Below are positions 28,101 to 36,641 of a DNA stretch of 64,000 nucleotides, piece by piece. The position numbers were made by a program, and so were the translations under genes. The notes beneath the pieces were generated by a model that did not search any database, was not told the origin of the DNA, and saw only the letters and a list, made by a program, of their open reading frames with translations. How positions within the stretch are numbered: the stretch's first letter is position 1; every line of letters starts with the position of its first letter. This DNA is from an uncultured Cellulophaga sp. (lineage in GTDB: Bacteria > Bacteroidota > Bacteroidia > Flavobacteriales > Flavobacteriaceae). Location of the stretch: positions 81,747 through 145,746 of the forward strand of contig CANLIE010000001.1 in NCBI GenBank assembly GCA_947491225.1, given 5' to 3'.

Positions 28101-30869
28101 ATGAAAAAAAAGTACTTTGTTTTAGTCGCATTTTTATGGGCGACATTCGCATTTTCGCAGGGAACCATTACTGGTAAAATTTTGGATGGTGATTTAGGAG
28201 GCCCTCTTTTAGGAGCAAGTATAGTTGTTAAAGGAACAACTAACGGAACCGCAGCAGATTTTGACGGTAATTTTACTTTAAATGTTTCTAAAAATTCAGG
28301 AACGCTAATTATATCATATATTGGATATCTATCTAAACAAATAAACTACACTAACACTGGCAATGTTGGCTCAATAATCCTTGAACCAGATTCACAAGCA
28401 TTAGAAGAAGTGATAGTAGTAGGTTCTGGTGTAATAGATTTAGCTAAAGAAAGGGAAACTCCTGTTGCTGTTAGTACAATAACTGCCAAGGAAATTCAAC
28501 TTAAAGTAGGAAATATGGAATTCCCAGAAATTCTTAATTCAACCCCCTCTGTATATGCAACCAAGCAAGGTGGAGGATATGGTGATTCTAGAATAAACCT
28601 TCGTGGTTTTGACCAACGAAATACGGCTGTAATCATTAATGGTCAACCAGTTAATGATATGGAAAATGGATGGGTATATTGGAGTAACTGGGCTGGATTG
28701 TCTGATATTGCATCCGGAGTACAAGTACAAAGAGGGCTTGGTGCTTCTAAATTAGCTGTCCCATCTGTTGGAGGTACAATGACGATAGTTACTAAAAGCA
28801 CGGATAAAGAAGAAAGTGGTTTTTTTAAAGCTTCAATTGGTAATGATTCCTATTTAAAAACAGCAGCTGCATATAATACTGGAGTTAATGAAAAAGGATG
28901 GGCTACTAGTGTATTACTAAGCAGATGGAACGGAGATGGTTATGTAGACGGAACTAAAGGAGAAGGATATTCTTATCTTTTTTCAATTGGTTATAAACCT
29001 TCTGATGTTCATGCATTCAATTTTACTTTTACTGGTGCTGGTCAATGGCACAATCAAAGAAGTCAAGATCTATCCATAAGAGATCATTTGAATTTTGGAG
29101 GAGATGATTTTAGAAAATTCAATGCTGATTATGGAAAATTAAATGGAGATGAATATAGCTTTAGAAGAAATTTCTACAATAAGCCTATAGGCACTTTAAA
29201 CTGGGATTGGAACATTAATAGTAAATTATCATTATCTACATCATTATATGGCTCTTGGGGTCGTGGTGGAGGCACTGGATCCAGAGGACGTAATTTTGGA
29301 ATATACCCATTTAGAAAAGACTTAACAGAAGCAATAGCTGATGGGAATTTAGGTTATAGAACAGCACAAGGAACTATAGATTTTAATGCTATTGTTGCAA
29401 ATAATAAATCAGGAACAACATATACTGTACCTGGTTCTTATGAGGATATGATTTTGGGATCCAATGGTTATTCAAATGAAGGTGTAAACAGCAATGTAGC
29501 AATTAGAAGATCGTCTATGAATTCTCATAACTGGTATGGAGTAATTTCTAACCTTAAGTATGAACTAGGAGAAAATTGGACCATTGGTGGCGGAATGGAC
29601 TTAAGAAATTATAAAGGATACCATTATAGGGTTATTAATGATTTATTAGGCTTAGATGGATACTACAGTACAGGTAACAAAAATTTAACCAATGGACTTG
29701 TAATAACAGAAACTATAAAAGCTTCGCCTTTCAATGATACTGGCCTTAATGGAAACAAAATAGATTACTATAGTGTTGGAGAAGTAAAGTGGGCAGGATT
29801 CAATGGTATAGTTGAGTACAATACACATAAAGATTTGTCTGCTGTATTACAATTAGGATTATCTAACCAAAGTTATAGAAGAATAGATTATTTTGACCAG
29901 CCAAACAATGTAAAAAGCGACAAAGAATCTAAAACAGGTGGCTATGTAAAAGGTGGTGCCAACTACAATTTAAATGATACTCATAATGTATTTTTTAACT
30001 TGGGGTTAATAAAAAGACAACCAACTTTTGATGCCATATTCCCTAACTTTGCAAATATAATAAATGAAGATGCCAAGAACGAAACTATTTCATCTTTTGA
30101 AGTAGGGTATGGATACAGATCTTCTTTTATTAATGCAAACCTAAACTTATACACTACAACTTGGAGTGATAGATTTGTCTCTAAATCTATTAGAGGTGTT
30201 GATGGTATTGATGATGGTACAGCTACATTTACTGGACTTAAGCAGGTACACTCAGGCATAGAGCTAGATTTTATTATGAGACCCATAAATAAGTTAAGAG
30301 TTGATGGTATGCTATCAATTGGCAATTGGAATTATAAAGATAATGTTACTACTAATGTTTTTAACAGTAGCAACACTTTAGTTGATAGCGCTACATTATA
30401 TGTAGATGGAACCAAAGTTGGTGATGCAGCCCAATTCACTGCAAGTTTAGCAGCTGATTATGAGATTATTGAAAACTTAGGCATAGACTTAGCATGGAGA
30501 TATGCTGCTAATTTGTACTCAGATTTCTCTTTTCAATTAGACACAAGAAACTGGGCTAATGATGCACAATTCTTATCTCCAAACAACAAAGGTGCCTTAA
30601 AGTTGCCTAGTTATGATTTATTTGACCTAGGTCTAGATTATAAATTTGGTATAACTAATTCATCTGACTTAAACATTCGTTTAAATATTAATAACTTATT
30701 TGATACTGAATATATCTCTGAAGGTAGTTCTAGTATTTATACTAATGATACTGCTCCTGCCGTAAACCCTAATACTACTGTATCTACATATAAAGGTATA
30801 GACACAAGAAACTTAGTGTGGTTTGGATTTGGAAGAACGTTTAACTTAAGTGTTCGCTACAATTTTTAA
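28101..30869 (+). CDS. TonB-dependent receptor with carboxypeptidase-like regulatory domain
   Basis: A 922-residue outer-membrane receptor. The signal peptide ends AFSQ near residue 20. A CarboxypepD_reg-like domain (about 22-100; GTTNGTAADFDGNFTL, ISYIGY) and a TonB-box-like acidic stretch (LEEVIVVGSGV) follow. The plug domain has NLRGFDQRNTAVIINGQPV and ASGVQVQRGLGASKLAVPSV, and the large barrel ends VRYNF. It is not of the SusC type, since there is no SusD next to it and the plug motif differs. The substrate is unknown; iron complexes are the usual ligand for FecA-like proteins of this kind. A strong terminator follows. Confidence 0.85.
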   Translation: MKKKYFVLVAFLWATFAFSQGTITGKILDGDLGGPLLGASIVVKGTTNGTAADFDGNFTLNVSKNSGTLIISYIGYLSKQINYTNTGNVGSIILEPDSQALEEVIVVGSGVIDLAKERETPVAVSTITAKEIQLKVGNMEFPEILNSTPSVYATKQGGGYGDSRINLRGFDQRNTAVIINGQPVNDMENGWVYWSNWAGLSDIASGVQVQRGLGASKLAVPSVGGTMTIVTKSTDKEESGFFKASIGNDSYLKTAAAYNTGVNEKGWATSVLLSRWNGDGYVDGTKGEGYSYLFSIGYKPSDVHAFNFTFTGAGQWHNQRSQDLSIRDHLNFGGDDFRKFNADYGKLNGDEYSFRRNFYNKPIGTLNWDWNINSKLSLSTSLYGSWGRGGGTGSRGRNFGIYPFRKDLTEAIADGNLGYRTAQGTIDFNAIVANNKSGTTYTVPGSYEDMILGSNGYSNEGVNSNVAIRRSSMNSHNWYGVISNLKYELGENWTIGGGMDLRNYKGYHYRVINDLLGLDGYYSTGNKNLTNGLVITETIKASPFNDTGLNGNKIDYYSVGEVKWAGFNGIVEYNTHKDLSAVLQLGLSNQSYRRIDYFDQPNNVKSDKESKTGGYVKGGANYNLNDTHNVFFNLGLIKRQPTFDAIFPNFANIINEDAKNETISSFEVGYGYRSSFINANLNLYTTTWSDRFVSKSIRGVDGIDDGTATFTGLKQVHSGIELDFIMRPINKLRVDGMLSIGNWNYKDNVTTNVFNSSNTLVDSATLYVDGTKVGDAAQFTASLAADYEIIENLGIDLAWRYAANLYSDFSFQLDTRNWANDAQFLSPNNKGALKLPSYDLFDLGLDYKFGITNSSDLNIRLNINNLFDTEYISEGSSSIYTNDTAPAVNPNTTVSTYKGIDTRNLVWFGFGRTFNLSVRYNF

Positions 30870-30887
30870 CAATTGAAATTTAAACTT

Positions 30888-30913
30888 AAAACCCGCTTTT
30901 TGCGGGTTTTTTT
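30888..30913 (+). terminator. Rho-independent terminator after the TonB receptor gene
   Basis: Arms AAAACCCGC and GCGGGTTTT with a TTTTT loop are followed by more T, 18 bases behind the stop codon. Confidence 0.9.
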
Positions 30914-30953
30914 ATGATTTTTCATTACTTTTAAAAACTAAACAAACTACTAT

Positions 30954-31391
30954 ATGTACCAAACTATTTTAAACTTACATTCTTATTTTGCATTTGCTGT
31001 ATTAACAATTCTATTTTTGGCGGTAGCCAATGCAATTTCTGGACTAATGGGCAAGAGAGATTTTAACTTAAGCAAAGACTTTAGAATTTCTTTGTTTGCT
31101 TTAATACTGTCTCATATACAACTACTTATTGGGTTAATTCTATTTTTTGTTTCTCCTAATGGATTAAACGCTATTAAAACAAATGGTATGGGTGGTCTAA
31201 GTTCTGCTGCTCGCCTTTTAGCCGTAGAGCATCCATTTATAAATATCATTGCTCTTGTTTTAATCACAATTGGTTGGTCTAAACATAAAAAAGTTATGGA
31301 AGGCAGTAAAAAATTTAAACGTATTGCCATATTTTACGGACTAGGTTTACTTTGTCTTTTAAGTAGAATTCCGTGGGGACAATGGTTTTAA
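30954..31391 (+). CDS. Four-helix membrane protein (often labelled cytochrome b-like)
   Basis: A 145-residue protein with about four hydrophobic helices (near residues 10-30, 47-65, 90-108 and 122-138). Histidines lie within or beside helices: LHSYFAFAV, LSHIQLLIG and VEHPFINI. That arrangement could bind heme, and such proteins are often named cytochrome b in databases, but no diagnostic cytochrome motif is visible. It ends in RIPWGQWF. A terminator separates it from the receptor upstream. The function is unknown. Confidence 0.6.
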   Translation: MYQTILNLHSYFAFAVLTILFLAVANAISGLMGKRDFNLSKDFRISLFALILSHIQLLIGLILFFVSPNGLNAIKTNGMGGLSSAARLLAVEHPFINIIALVLITIGWSKHKKVMEGSKKFKRIAIFYGLGLLCLLSRIPWGQWF

Positions 31392-31835
31392 AAACACCAT
31401 ATTTATTGTAACAAAATCAACTAAAAAAGCAAGTGGCTTGTTTCATCAGGACAAACTCATACTTTTTTAAGATAATAATATAATTAGTTGGTTTTCAGTT
31501 GCTTAAAAATAATTTTTATTTGTATATTATACTGACAATCAAATACTTAACACGATGAAATAATAAGCATTTTCAACCCAAAAAATTCATTAGATTAGTT
31601 TTATTAAAGGTGTAAAGTGTTAATTTTAAGCATCAAAAAGAAAAAATAACACTTTTTAATTATACCCAAAATGAGTACTAAAAATACGGTATTTTACTGA
31701 TACATAGTTGTGTTTCTGTTGATTTTTTCAGTTTGATAATTACATTAGCATTCAGCCAGTCCTAAACGGAACCTAAAGGTGGACAAATACACTGTAATTG
31801 TATTTATATATTGTTGTACACCGTTTTTATTCAGC
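31392..31835. other. 444-base non-coding region bordering an accessory patch
   Basis: I see no gene here. The region is AT-rich with scattered stops in all frames and ends near 31810 in TGTTGTACACCG, which resembles the degenerate ends of the intergenic repeats seen at 32441-32596 and 41091. No terminator hairpin is clear. Confidence 0.4.
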
Positions 31836-32399
31836 TTAAAATCTATATCCAATTCGTAAATGTAAATTCAAAGCTGCTTCACTTTCATTTTCAAAAAATC
31901 CAGCTTGTTTTGCAAAAACATATTTATATCCAATTCCAATTCCAGTTTCATAAGTCAAATGTTTTCCAATGTTTCTCCTTATTCCCCAAGTTGGAATTAT
32001 AGAGATGTCACTAATTACCCTAACATTATCCTTATTTGAAATAATAAACCAATCTGGATGATAACTAGTTTTTAGTGAAATGAAATTTCCGCTATTTCCA
32101 TCAATTCTTCTTGATTTACTGAGTCTTTTATTCAGATTGTAATATAATTTTGGTTCAAGAGTTATAACAGGTGTCATTAAAAATCCAGTTCCTTTATAAA
32201 AATCACCTCCCCAAATTCCGCTATCAAGACCAATTTCAGAGCGCAATGCAATTGAATTTGATAATTTTGTTTCGTTATGTACCCAAATTCCTAAAAACCC
32301 AGTTTGTATTCCATAAGTTGATTGTTCTACACTTGCGTTTTGTGATTTTACGATTAAAGTTAGTCCGCAGAAAGTTAAAGTTAATAAAACTCTTTTCAT
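31836..32399 (-). CDS. Predicted outer-membrane beta-barrel-like protein, unknown function
   Basis: A 187-residue protein with a signal peptide ending VKSQ near residue 20. The mature part alternates hydrophobic and polar residues in strand-sized blocks (YGIQTGFLGIWVHNETKL, SIALRSEIGLDS, TPVITLEPKLYYNL, YETGIGIGYKYVF) and ends in LHLRIGYRF, with a C-terminal Phe typical of outer-membrane barrels. The length allows about eight strands. No family can be named with confidence. It is flanked by non-coding repeat-like DNA on both sides, which fits a recently acquired accessory gene. Confidence 0.6.
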   Translation of the reverse strand: MKRVLLTLTFCGLTLIVKSQNASVEQSTYGIQTGFLGIWVHNETKLSNSIALRSEIGLDSGIWGGDFYKGTGFLMTPVITLEPKLYYNLNKRLSKSRRIDGNSGNFISLKTSYHPDWFIISNKDNVRVISDISIIPTWGIRRNIGKHLTYETGIGIGYKYVFAKQAGFFENESEAALNLHLRIGYRF

Positions 32400-32440
32400 T
32401 TTAATTGTTTTTTTGAGATTAAAATATTGTAGGTATTTAT

Positions 32441-32596
32441 CAAGAACTATACCGCTTCGTATATGTTATACAATGTCTTGGCTATGAGCAGTTTTATGAG
32501 TTAACACTTAACCTTGCAAGTAGAAACTAAGTTAGAAATCTGCAAGGATTTTCAAAAGTAGACGAGAACCAGCAATGAACTATACATTGTATTGCC
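32441..32596. repeat. Degenerate flavobacterial intergenic repeat unit
   Basis: The unit runs from ATATGTTATACAATGTCTTG to CTATACATTGTATTGCC. The ends share the similar blocks TATACAATGTCTTGGC and TATACATTGTATTGCC in direct order, around about 110 bases without a gene. Inside, CTTGCAAGTAGAAA and AATCTGCAAGGATTT give an inverted pair (CTTGCA / TGCAAG). Such units typically separate hypothetical genes in flavobacterial genomes. Assignment to a named mobile element is not possible. Confidence 0.4.
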
Positions 32597-32604
32597 ATTA
32601 GTTT

Positions 32605-33414
32605 TTATATTTCCATTTCTACCATTTCTGCTCTTGCTCCAAATCGGATTGGTAAGATACTTGTTCCAATTCCTTTTGATATATACATTTTCGGTTCAGA
32701 TTCTTTATACCAACCCTTTAAATATTTTCCACTTCCTTGAGGCTTAAAAGGAACAATTCCTAAAAATGTAATTTGTCCTCCGTGAGTATGTCCAGAAAGC
32801 ACTAAATCAATATTTAAATTCTCTTTTTGTCTTGTGATTATATCTCTGTATTCAGGACAATGTGATAAAACAATATTGGTTTCAGTTTCCTTTAGATTCT
32901 CAATAGCTTTTATAAAATCGGCATTTCCTCCAACTAAATCGTCAATTCCAATTATTGATATTTGACGGTTTTTTATTGAAATAGTTCTACTTTCGTTTAT
33001 CAATAATTCACAATTATTTTTTGAATAAACGTTTTTAAGTTCAATCAGATTAACATTACCCCAATATTCCCAATTTCCTGTTATCGCATACTTTTTGATA
33101 GATTTATCAATTAATTTAAGGAATTCATTAAGAGATTTTATTTTTTCTGTTTTATCAACAGAATCTCCAGTTATAAATATTAAATCAGGTTTTATTGCGT
33201 TTATTTTTTTCGCAATAGATTTGTGAAAGTATTTTAATTGGTCAAAATTTAAATCTGAAATTTGAATGATTTTTATTTTGTCTTTTTCCAATTTTGAGAT
33301 GTCAAAGTAATTCCAGTCAATTATATATTTCTCAAACCAAAGTGAGTCCAAAAGAACTAATCCAATTGAGGTTAAAATTCCTCTTTTAATAAATTTTCTT
33401 CTGGTTAAGTTCAT
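32605..33414 (-). CDS. Metallophosphoesterase-fold protein with altered metal-site residues, twin-Arg-like N-terminus
   Basis: A 269-residue YaeI/YkuE-like calcineurin-fold protein. The N-terminus NLTRRKFIKRGILT is followed by a hydrophobic stretch, resembling a twin-arginine signal. Metal motifs in order are ISDLN (usually SDLH), TGDSVD, TGNWEYWG (usually GNHE), LSHCPE and SGHTHGGQ. The first-motif His and the catalytic His of GNHE are therefore replaced by Asn and Trp, while the other motifs are intact. It may be a phosphodiesterase of altered activity. The ATG at 33414 is preferred over the preceding GTG. It lies in the accessory patch on the minus strand. Confidence 0.75.
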   Translation of the reverse strand: MNLTRRKFIKRGILTSIGLVLLDSLWFEKYIIDWNYFDISKLEKDKIKIIQISDLNFDQLKYFHKSIAKKINAIKPDLIFITGDSVDKTEKIKSLNEFLKLIDKSIKKYAITGNWEYWGNVNLIELKNVYSKNNCELLINESRTISIKNRQISIIGIDDLVGGNADFIKAIENLKETETNIVLSHCPEYRDIITRQKENLNIDLVLSGHTHGGQITFLGIVPFKPQGSGKYLKGWYKESEPKMYISKGIGTSILPIRFGARAEMVEMEI

Positions 33415-33601
33415 CACTTCTCAAATATCTAGTCCTGAAATATGGTTCAATGTCATTAAGTTAAGCTATTTCTAAATAGCATCTCATTAATTTTTAGTCA
33501 CTTGATATTTTGTTGTTTTTCTTCTTCATTAAAACAAACAAATCTTAATTTTCTTTTACAATAAAATCAAACTACAAATACTGTTAAAATTAAAAACATA
33601 C

Positions 33602-34075
33602 TCATTTTTTCCAATTTTTATAAGGTTCTTTGCTTAATTGTGAATTATAATATTTTACATCTCCTGTGACTTCTTTTCCTAACCAATCTGGTTTAAAAAA
33701 ATGTTCACCTTCTTCTTTCAATTCTACCTCAGCAACCACAAGTCCTTCATTATCTCCGTAAAATTCATCAATTTCATAAATATGGTTTTCAACAGGAACA
33801 TCATATCTTATTTTGCTTATAACACCTTTTTCACAAATAAGTAATAGTTGTTCAGCATCTATAACTGTTATCTCTTTTTCCCATTCAAACCTAGTAGTGC
33901 CAGAATCATTAGAAATTCCCTTTACCGTTAAAAAACCTTTATCACCCTTAATTCTAACTCTAACAATTCGTTCAGGATCTGTATTTAAAAACCCTTGTAT
34001 GATTCGTTTTTTATTAGTTACTTTATTTTTATAGGCATCAGATTTTACTAAAAACTTACGTTCTATTTCTAACAT
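33602..34075 (-). CDS. CYTH domain protein (triphosphate tunnel metalloenzyme)
   Basis: A 157-residue single CYTH domain. It starts MLEIERKFLV, the ExExK signature at the mouth of the eight-strand tunnel. VRVRIKGDKGFLTVKG and TRFEWEKEI supply the basic and acidic tunnel residues, and EIDEFYGDNEGLVVAEVELK is the later metal-binding block. Family members hydrolyse tripolyphosphate or act as class IV adenylate cyclase or thiamine triphosphatase. The short stand-alone bacterial form is most often a tripolyphosphatase. It is divergent from dinB with 57 bases between the starts. Confidence 0.88.
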   Translation of the reverse strand: MLEIERKFLVKSDAYKNKVTNKKRIIQGFLNTDPERIVRVRIKGDKGFLTVKGISNDSGTTRFEWEKEITVIDAEQLLLICEKGVISKIRYDVPVENHIYEIDEFYGDNEGLVVAEVELKEEGEHFFKPDWLGKEVTGDVKYYNSQLSKEPYKNWKK

Positions 34076-34121
34076 ATTATTCTACTCTCATATTATTAAT
34101 TTCATCAATCTAAATATACCT

Positions 34122-34129
34122 TAAATTTG
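34122..34129 (+). promoter_or_regulatory. Candidate -7 promoter box for dinB
   Basis: TAAATTTG fits the Bacteroidota -7 consensus TAnnTTTG exactly. It lies only three bases before the chosen ATG of dinB, so a transcript from it would be nearly leaderless. No clear -33 TTTG was seen, hence the low confidence. Confidence 0.3.
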
Positions 34130-34132
34130 TGT

Positions 34133-35230
34133 ATGGTTACGGATTTCCCTTTACGAAAAATTATTCATGTGGATATGGATGCTTTCTATGCTTCAGTAGA
34201 ACAGTTAGACAATCCTGATTTAAAAGGAAAACCTTTGGCTGTTGGTGGTGCAGAAAAAAGAGGTGTCGTTTCTGCAGCCAGTTATGAAGCCCGTAAGTAT
34301 GGTGTACGCTCTGCTATGAGCGGTTATATAGCCATACGTAACTGTCCTGAATTAATTTTTGTGAAACCCAGATATGCCAGATATAAGGAAATATCACAAA
34401 AAATAAGAAGCATATTTTATGACTATACAGACTTAGTAGAGCCATTATCATTAGATGAGGCATATTTAGACGTAACTATAAATAAAAAAGGAAACCCCTC
34501 TGCATCTTTAATCGCCAAAGAGATTAGAGAACGTATTTTTAATGAACTAGGTCTTACTGCATCTGCGGGCATATCTATAAACAAGTTTATTGCAAAAGTA
34601 GCAAGTGATTATAATAAACCAAATGGGCAAAAAACTATAAACCCTGAAGAAGTGATTTCCTTTTTAGAAGAGTTAGAAATTAGAAAATTTTATGGTGTAG
34701 GCAAGGTTACAGCTGAGAAAATGTATAGTTTAGGTATATTTACAGGTAAAGATTTAAAGCAAAAAACCATTGCCTTTTTAGAAGAAAATTTTGGCAAAAG
34801 TGGCGCTTATTATTACCACGTGGTTAGAGGCATTCACAATAGCCCGGTTAAACCCAATAGAATTCCAAAATCTGTAGGAGCTGAACGTACATTTAACGAA
34901 AACCTCAGCAGTGAAATATTTATGCTGGAAAAATTGGAAAATATAGCTTCTGAATTAGAACGACGACTTAAAAAAAGTAAAATTGCAGGGAAAACTATCA
35001 CGCTAAAAATTAAATACAGTGATTTTACCTTACAAACACGTAGCAAAACAATACAGTATTTTGTTTCAGATAAAAATTTAATTTTAGAAACTGCAAAAGA
35101 CCTACTATATCAAGAAAGATTGGAAAACTCAGTTCGCTTATTAGGTATCTCATTATCTAATTTAAATACAGAAAATAAAAAAGAAACAATCCATAAAATG
35201 GTTAGCGTACAATTAAAATTTGAATTTTAA
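34133..35230 (+). CDS. dinB: DNA polymerase IV (Y-family translesion polymerase)
   Basis: A 365-residue polymerase. The palm motifs are IIHVDMDAFYASVEQ (first catalytic Asp) and LSLDEAYLDVT (catalytic Asp-Glu). YEARKYGVRSAMS is the finger region contacting the incoming nucleotide, and GISINKFIAKVASDYNKPNGQ and GVGKVTAEKMYSLGI carry the palm end and helix-hairpin-helix thumb. The little-finger domain follows. Length and motifs are complete for an active error-prone polymerase; a typical C-terminal clamp-binding peptide is not obvious (the end is VQLKFEF). The ATG at 34133 is chosen over a TTG six bases upstream. Confidence 0.95.
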   Translation: MVTDFPLRKIIHVDMDAFYASVEQLDNPDLKGKPLAVGGAEKRGVVSAASYEARKYGVRSAMSGYIAIRNCPELIFVKPRYARYKEISQKIRSIFYDYTDLVEPLSLDEAYLDVTINKKGNPSASLIAKEIRERIFNELGLTASAGISINKFIAKVASDYNKPNGQKTINPEEVISFLEELEIRKFYGVGKVTAEKMYSLGIFTGKDLKQKTIAFLEENFGKSGAYYYHVVRGIHNSPVKPNRIPKSVGAERTFNENLSSEIFMLEKLENIASELERRLKKSKIAGKTITLKIKYSDFTLQTRSKTIQYFVSDKNLILETAKDLLYQERLENSVRLLGISLSNLNTENKKETIHKMVSVQLKFEF

Positions 35231-35257
35231 CAGAACAAGTTTAACCTATTTTAACGG

Positions 35258-35285
35258 TTTGCCAACTAATAATCTATTAACTTTG
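35258..35285 (+). promoter_or_regulatory. Candidate promoter of the peroxiredoxin gene
   Basis: TTTG (35258-35261) and TAACTTTG (35278-35285), the latter a perfect TAnnTTTG, are separated by 16 bases, slightly short of the usual spacer. They lie 35 bases before the ATG, which gives a plausible short leader. Confidence 0.5.
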
Positions 35286-35320
35286 TAGGATTAATGGATT
35301 ACTAATTTAAAAAACAGAAA

Positions 35321-35959
35321 ATGGCAACAATAAGATTGGGTGATGAAGCCCCAAATTTTACAACAGATAGTTCCATAGGAACAATAAACTTGTATGATTA
35401 TCTAGGTGACAGTTGGGGTATTCTTTTTTCTCATCCGGCTGATTTTACTCCTGTTTGCACAACGGAATTAGGTACAGCCGCTAAGTTCAAGGATGAGTTT
35501 GACAAGCGTAACGTTAAAATGATTGCACTAAGTGTAGATGGCGTAGCATCTCATAAAGAATGGATAAAAGACATTAATGAGGTACAAAATACCACTGTTA
35601 ATTTTCCAATAATAGCTGATGAAGATAAGAAAGTATCTACTCTATATGATATGATACACCCTAATGCAGATAGTAACCTAACAGTACGTTCAGTTTTCAT
35701 TATTGGAGCTGATAAAAAGGTGAAGCTAACCCTTACCTACCCTGCTTCAACTGGTCGTAATTTCTATGAGTTGTTACGTGTAGTAGACTCATTACAACTA
35801 ACTGCTAATCATAAAGTTGCTACTCCAGCTAACTGGAAAAATGGGGAAAATGTAGTTGTAAGCCCTGCAATAACTACTAGTGATGCTAAAAAAATATTCT
35901 CTAAAGGGGTTGAAGAAATAAAACCGTATTTAAGGATGACGCCAGATCCAACAGTTTAA
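35321..35959 (+). CDS. Peroxiredoxin, Prx6 (1-Cys-like) family
   Basis: A 212-residue cytoplasmic thiol peroxidase. The peroxidatic Cys46 sits in HPADFTPVCTTELG, with the family Pro, Thr and a later Arg (TVRSVFIIG) completing the active site. The AhpC-TSA domain (about 5-145) is followed by the 1-Cys Prx C-terminal domain (about 160-205; YLRMTPDPTV). There is no second cysteine, so reduction must come from an external thiol. It reduces H2O2 and alkyl hydroperoxides. It stands alone, with its own promoter candidate and terminator. Confidence 0.92.
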   Translation: MATIRLGDEAPNFTTDSSIGTINLYDYLGDSWGILFSHPADFTPVCTTELGTAAKFKDEFDKRNVKMIALSVDGVASHKEWIKDINEVQNTTVNFPIIADEDKKVSTLYDMIHPNADSNLTVRSVFIIGADKKVKLTLTYPASTGRNFYELLRVVDSLQLTANHKVATPANWKNGENVVVSPAITTSDAKKIFSKGVEEIKPYLRMTPDPTV

Positions 35960-35973
35960 AATACAATAAATAG

Positions 35974-36005
35974 AAAGGTATAAGCTAATTTAGCTTATAC
36001 CTTTT
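35974..36005 (+). terminator. Rho-independent terminator after the peroxiredoxin gene
   Basis: AAAGGTATAAGCTAA and TTAGCTTATACCTTT form a long near-perfect palindrome ending in T. It lies 15 bases behind the stop codon. Confidence 0.88.
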
Positions 36006-36063
36006 ATAAAACCTTTCTACCATCTAAAAAATTAATGACTCTGGAGCCATAAAACGCATTTTT

Positions 36064-36300
36064 TTAGGAATGGATTATTTGTATTATTGTAACTCCTTCA
36101 TCATTTAATCCTTTAAAAATTTCCATAATTTCTTCTCCTTGTATAGAGTTTAAGCTTCCTGTTGGCTCATCTGCCAATATAAGTTTTGGAGTAGAAATTA
36201 ATGCTCTAGCCATACACCTACTAATTTTTGTTGCCCTCCACTTAACTGACTAGGGAATAGTTTTTGTTTGTCAACAATACTAAATTTTTTAACACCCTGA
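36064..36300 (-). pseudogene. Remnant of an ABC transporter ATP-binding protein (MacB/LolD-like)
   Basis: On the minus strand a decayed C-terminal half of an ABC ATPase can be read. One frame gives KLFPSQLSGGQQK, the ABC signature. After a frameshift near 36213-36230 another frame gives RCMARALISTPK, LILADEPTGSLNS (Walker B) and GEEIMEIFKGLNDEGVTIIQ, then IIHS and a stop at 36064. The Walker A half is missing and the upstream end merges into a REP-like repeat. The order SGGQQ, ARAL, LADEPTG, TIIQxxH is diagnostic. It resembles the ATPase of macrolide/lipoprotein exporters, and no permease is nearby. It is non-functional. Confidence 0.75.
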
Positions 36301-36327
36301 GTTCGGTCTAAGAATTTGATTTTAAAA

Positions 36328-36414
36328 AAAAGCTGTCATATTGAGAGATTTTTCATAGTGAAACTAATAAAAATTGTATCGCCCTTTCGGCAAGCTTAAG
36401 ATGACAAAGCTTTT
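36328..36414. repeat. REP-like imperfect palindromic element
   Basis: The ends AAAAGCTGTCAT (36329-36340) and ATGACAAAGCTTTT (36401-36414) are inverted copies differing by two inserted bases. The interior contains a CGCCCTTTCGGCAAGCTTAAG segment split here as CGCCCTTTCGG and CAAGCTTAAG. This looks like a flavobacterial GTCAT...ATGAC intergenic repeat. It abuts the ABC remnant. Confidence 0.5.
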
Positions 36415-36641
36415 GGTTTAAAATTTACTTGTCCTCGATACAATTTTCTATCGAAAATCACTTAGCCTGACATAAACTTTCTTACATAGGACTCAGGTTT
36501 TGAAGCTCAGCTGCACTATCGAGAATAGGTTTTTAGTACTGTAATGCTAGTTTTCAATACAAAATTCTTATCAGAGTTTCACTCAAACCAACGTATTTCA
36601 GATGAATAAAACTCAGGTTACTAAGTCCTAATAATAAAGCA
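36415..36641. other. Non-coding DNA with further repeat fragments
   Basis: No gene is visible. CTCGATACAATTTTCTATCG (36434-36453) contains a short inverted pair (CGATA/TATCG), and GGACTCAGGTTTT and AAACTCAGGTT recur at 36488 and 36610. These look like worn repeat pieces. Together with the ABC remnant this makes a decaying segment between the peroxiredoxin and TPR genes. Confidence 0.4.

Noticed and set aside
31811-32404. Plus-strand readings across the barrel-like protein gene
   Set aside because: The minus-strand product has a signal peptide and ends in Phe as expected of outer-membrane proteins. The plus-strand translations are rich in Phe, Gln and Leu without motif.
32441-32596. Integron attC site
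   Set aside because: There is no GTTRRRY core, no matching R'/R'' boxes and no integrase in the window. Repeat-like ends alone do not justify the call.
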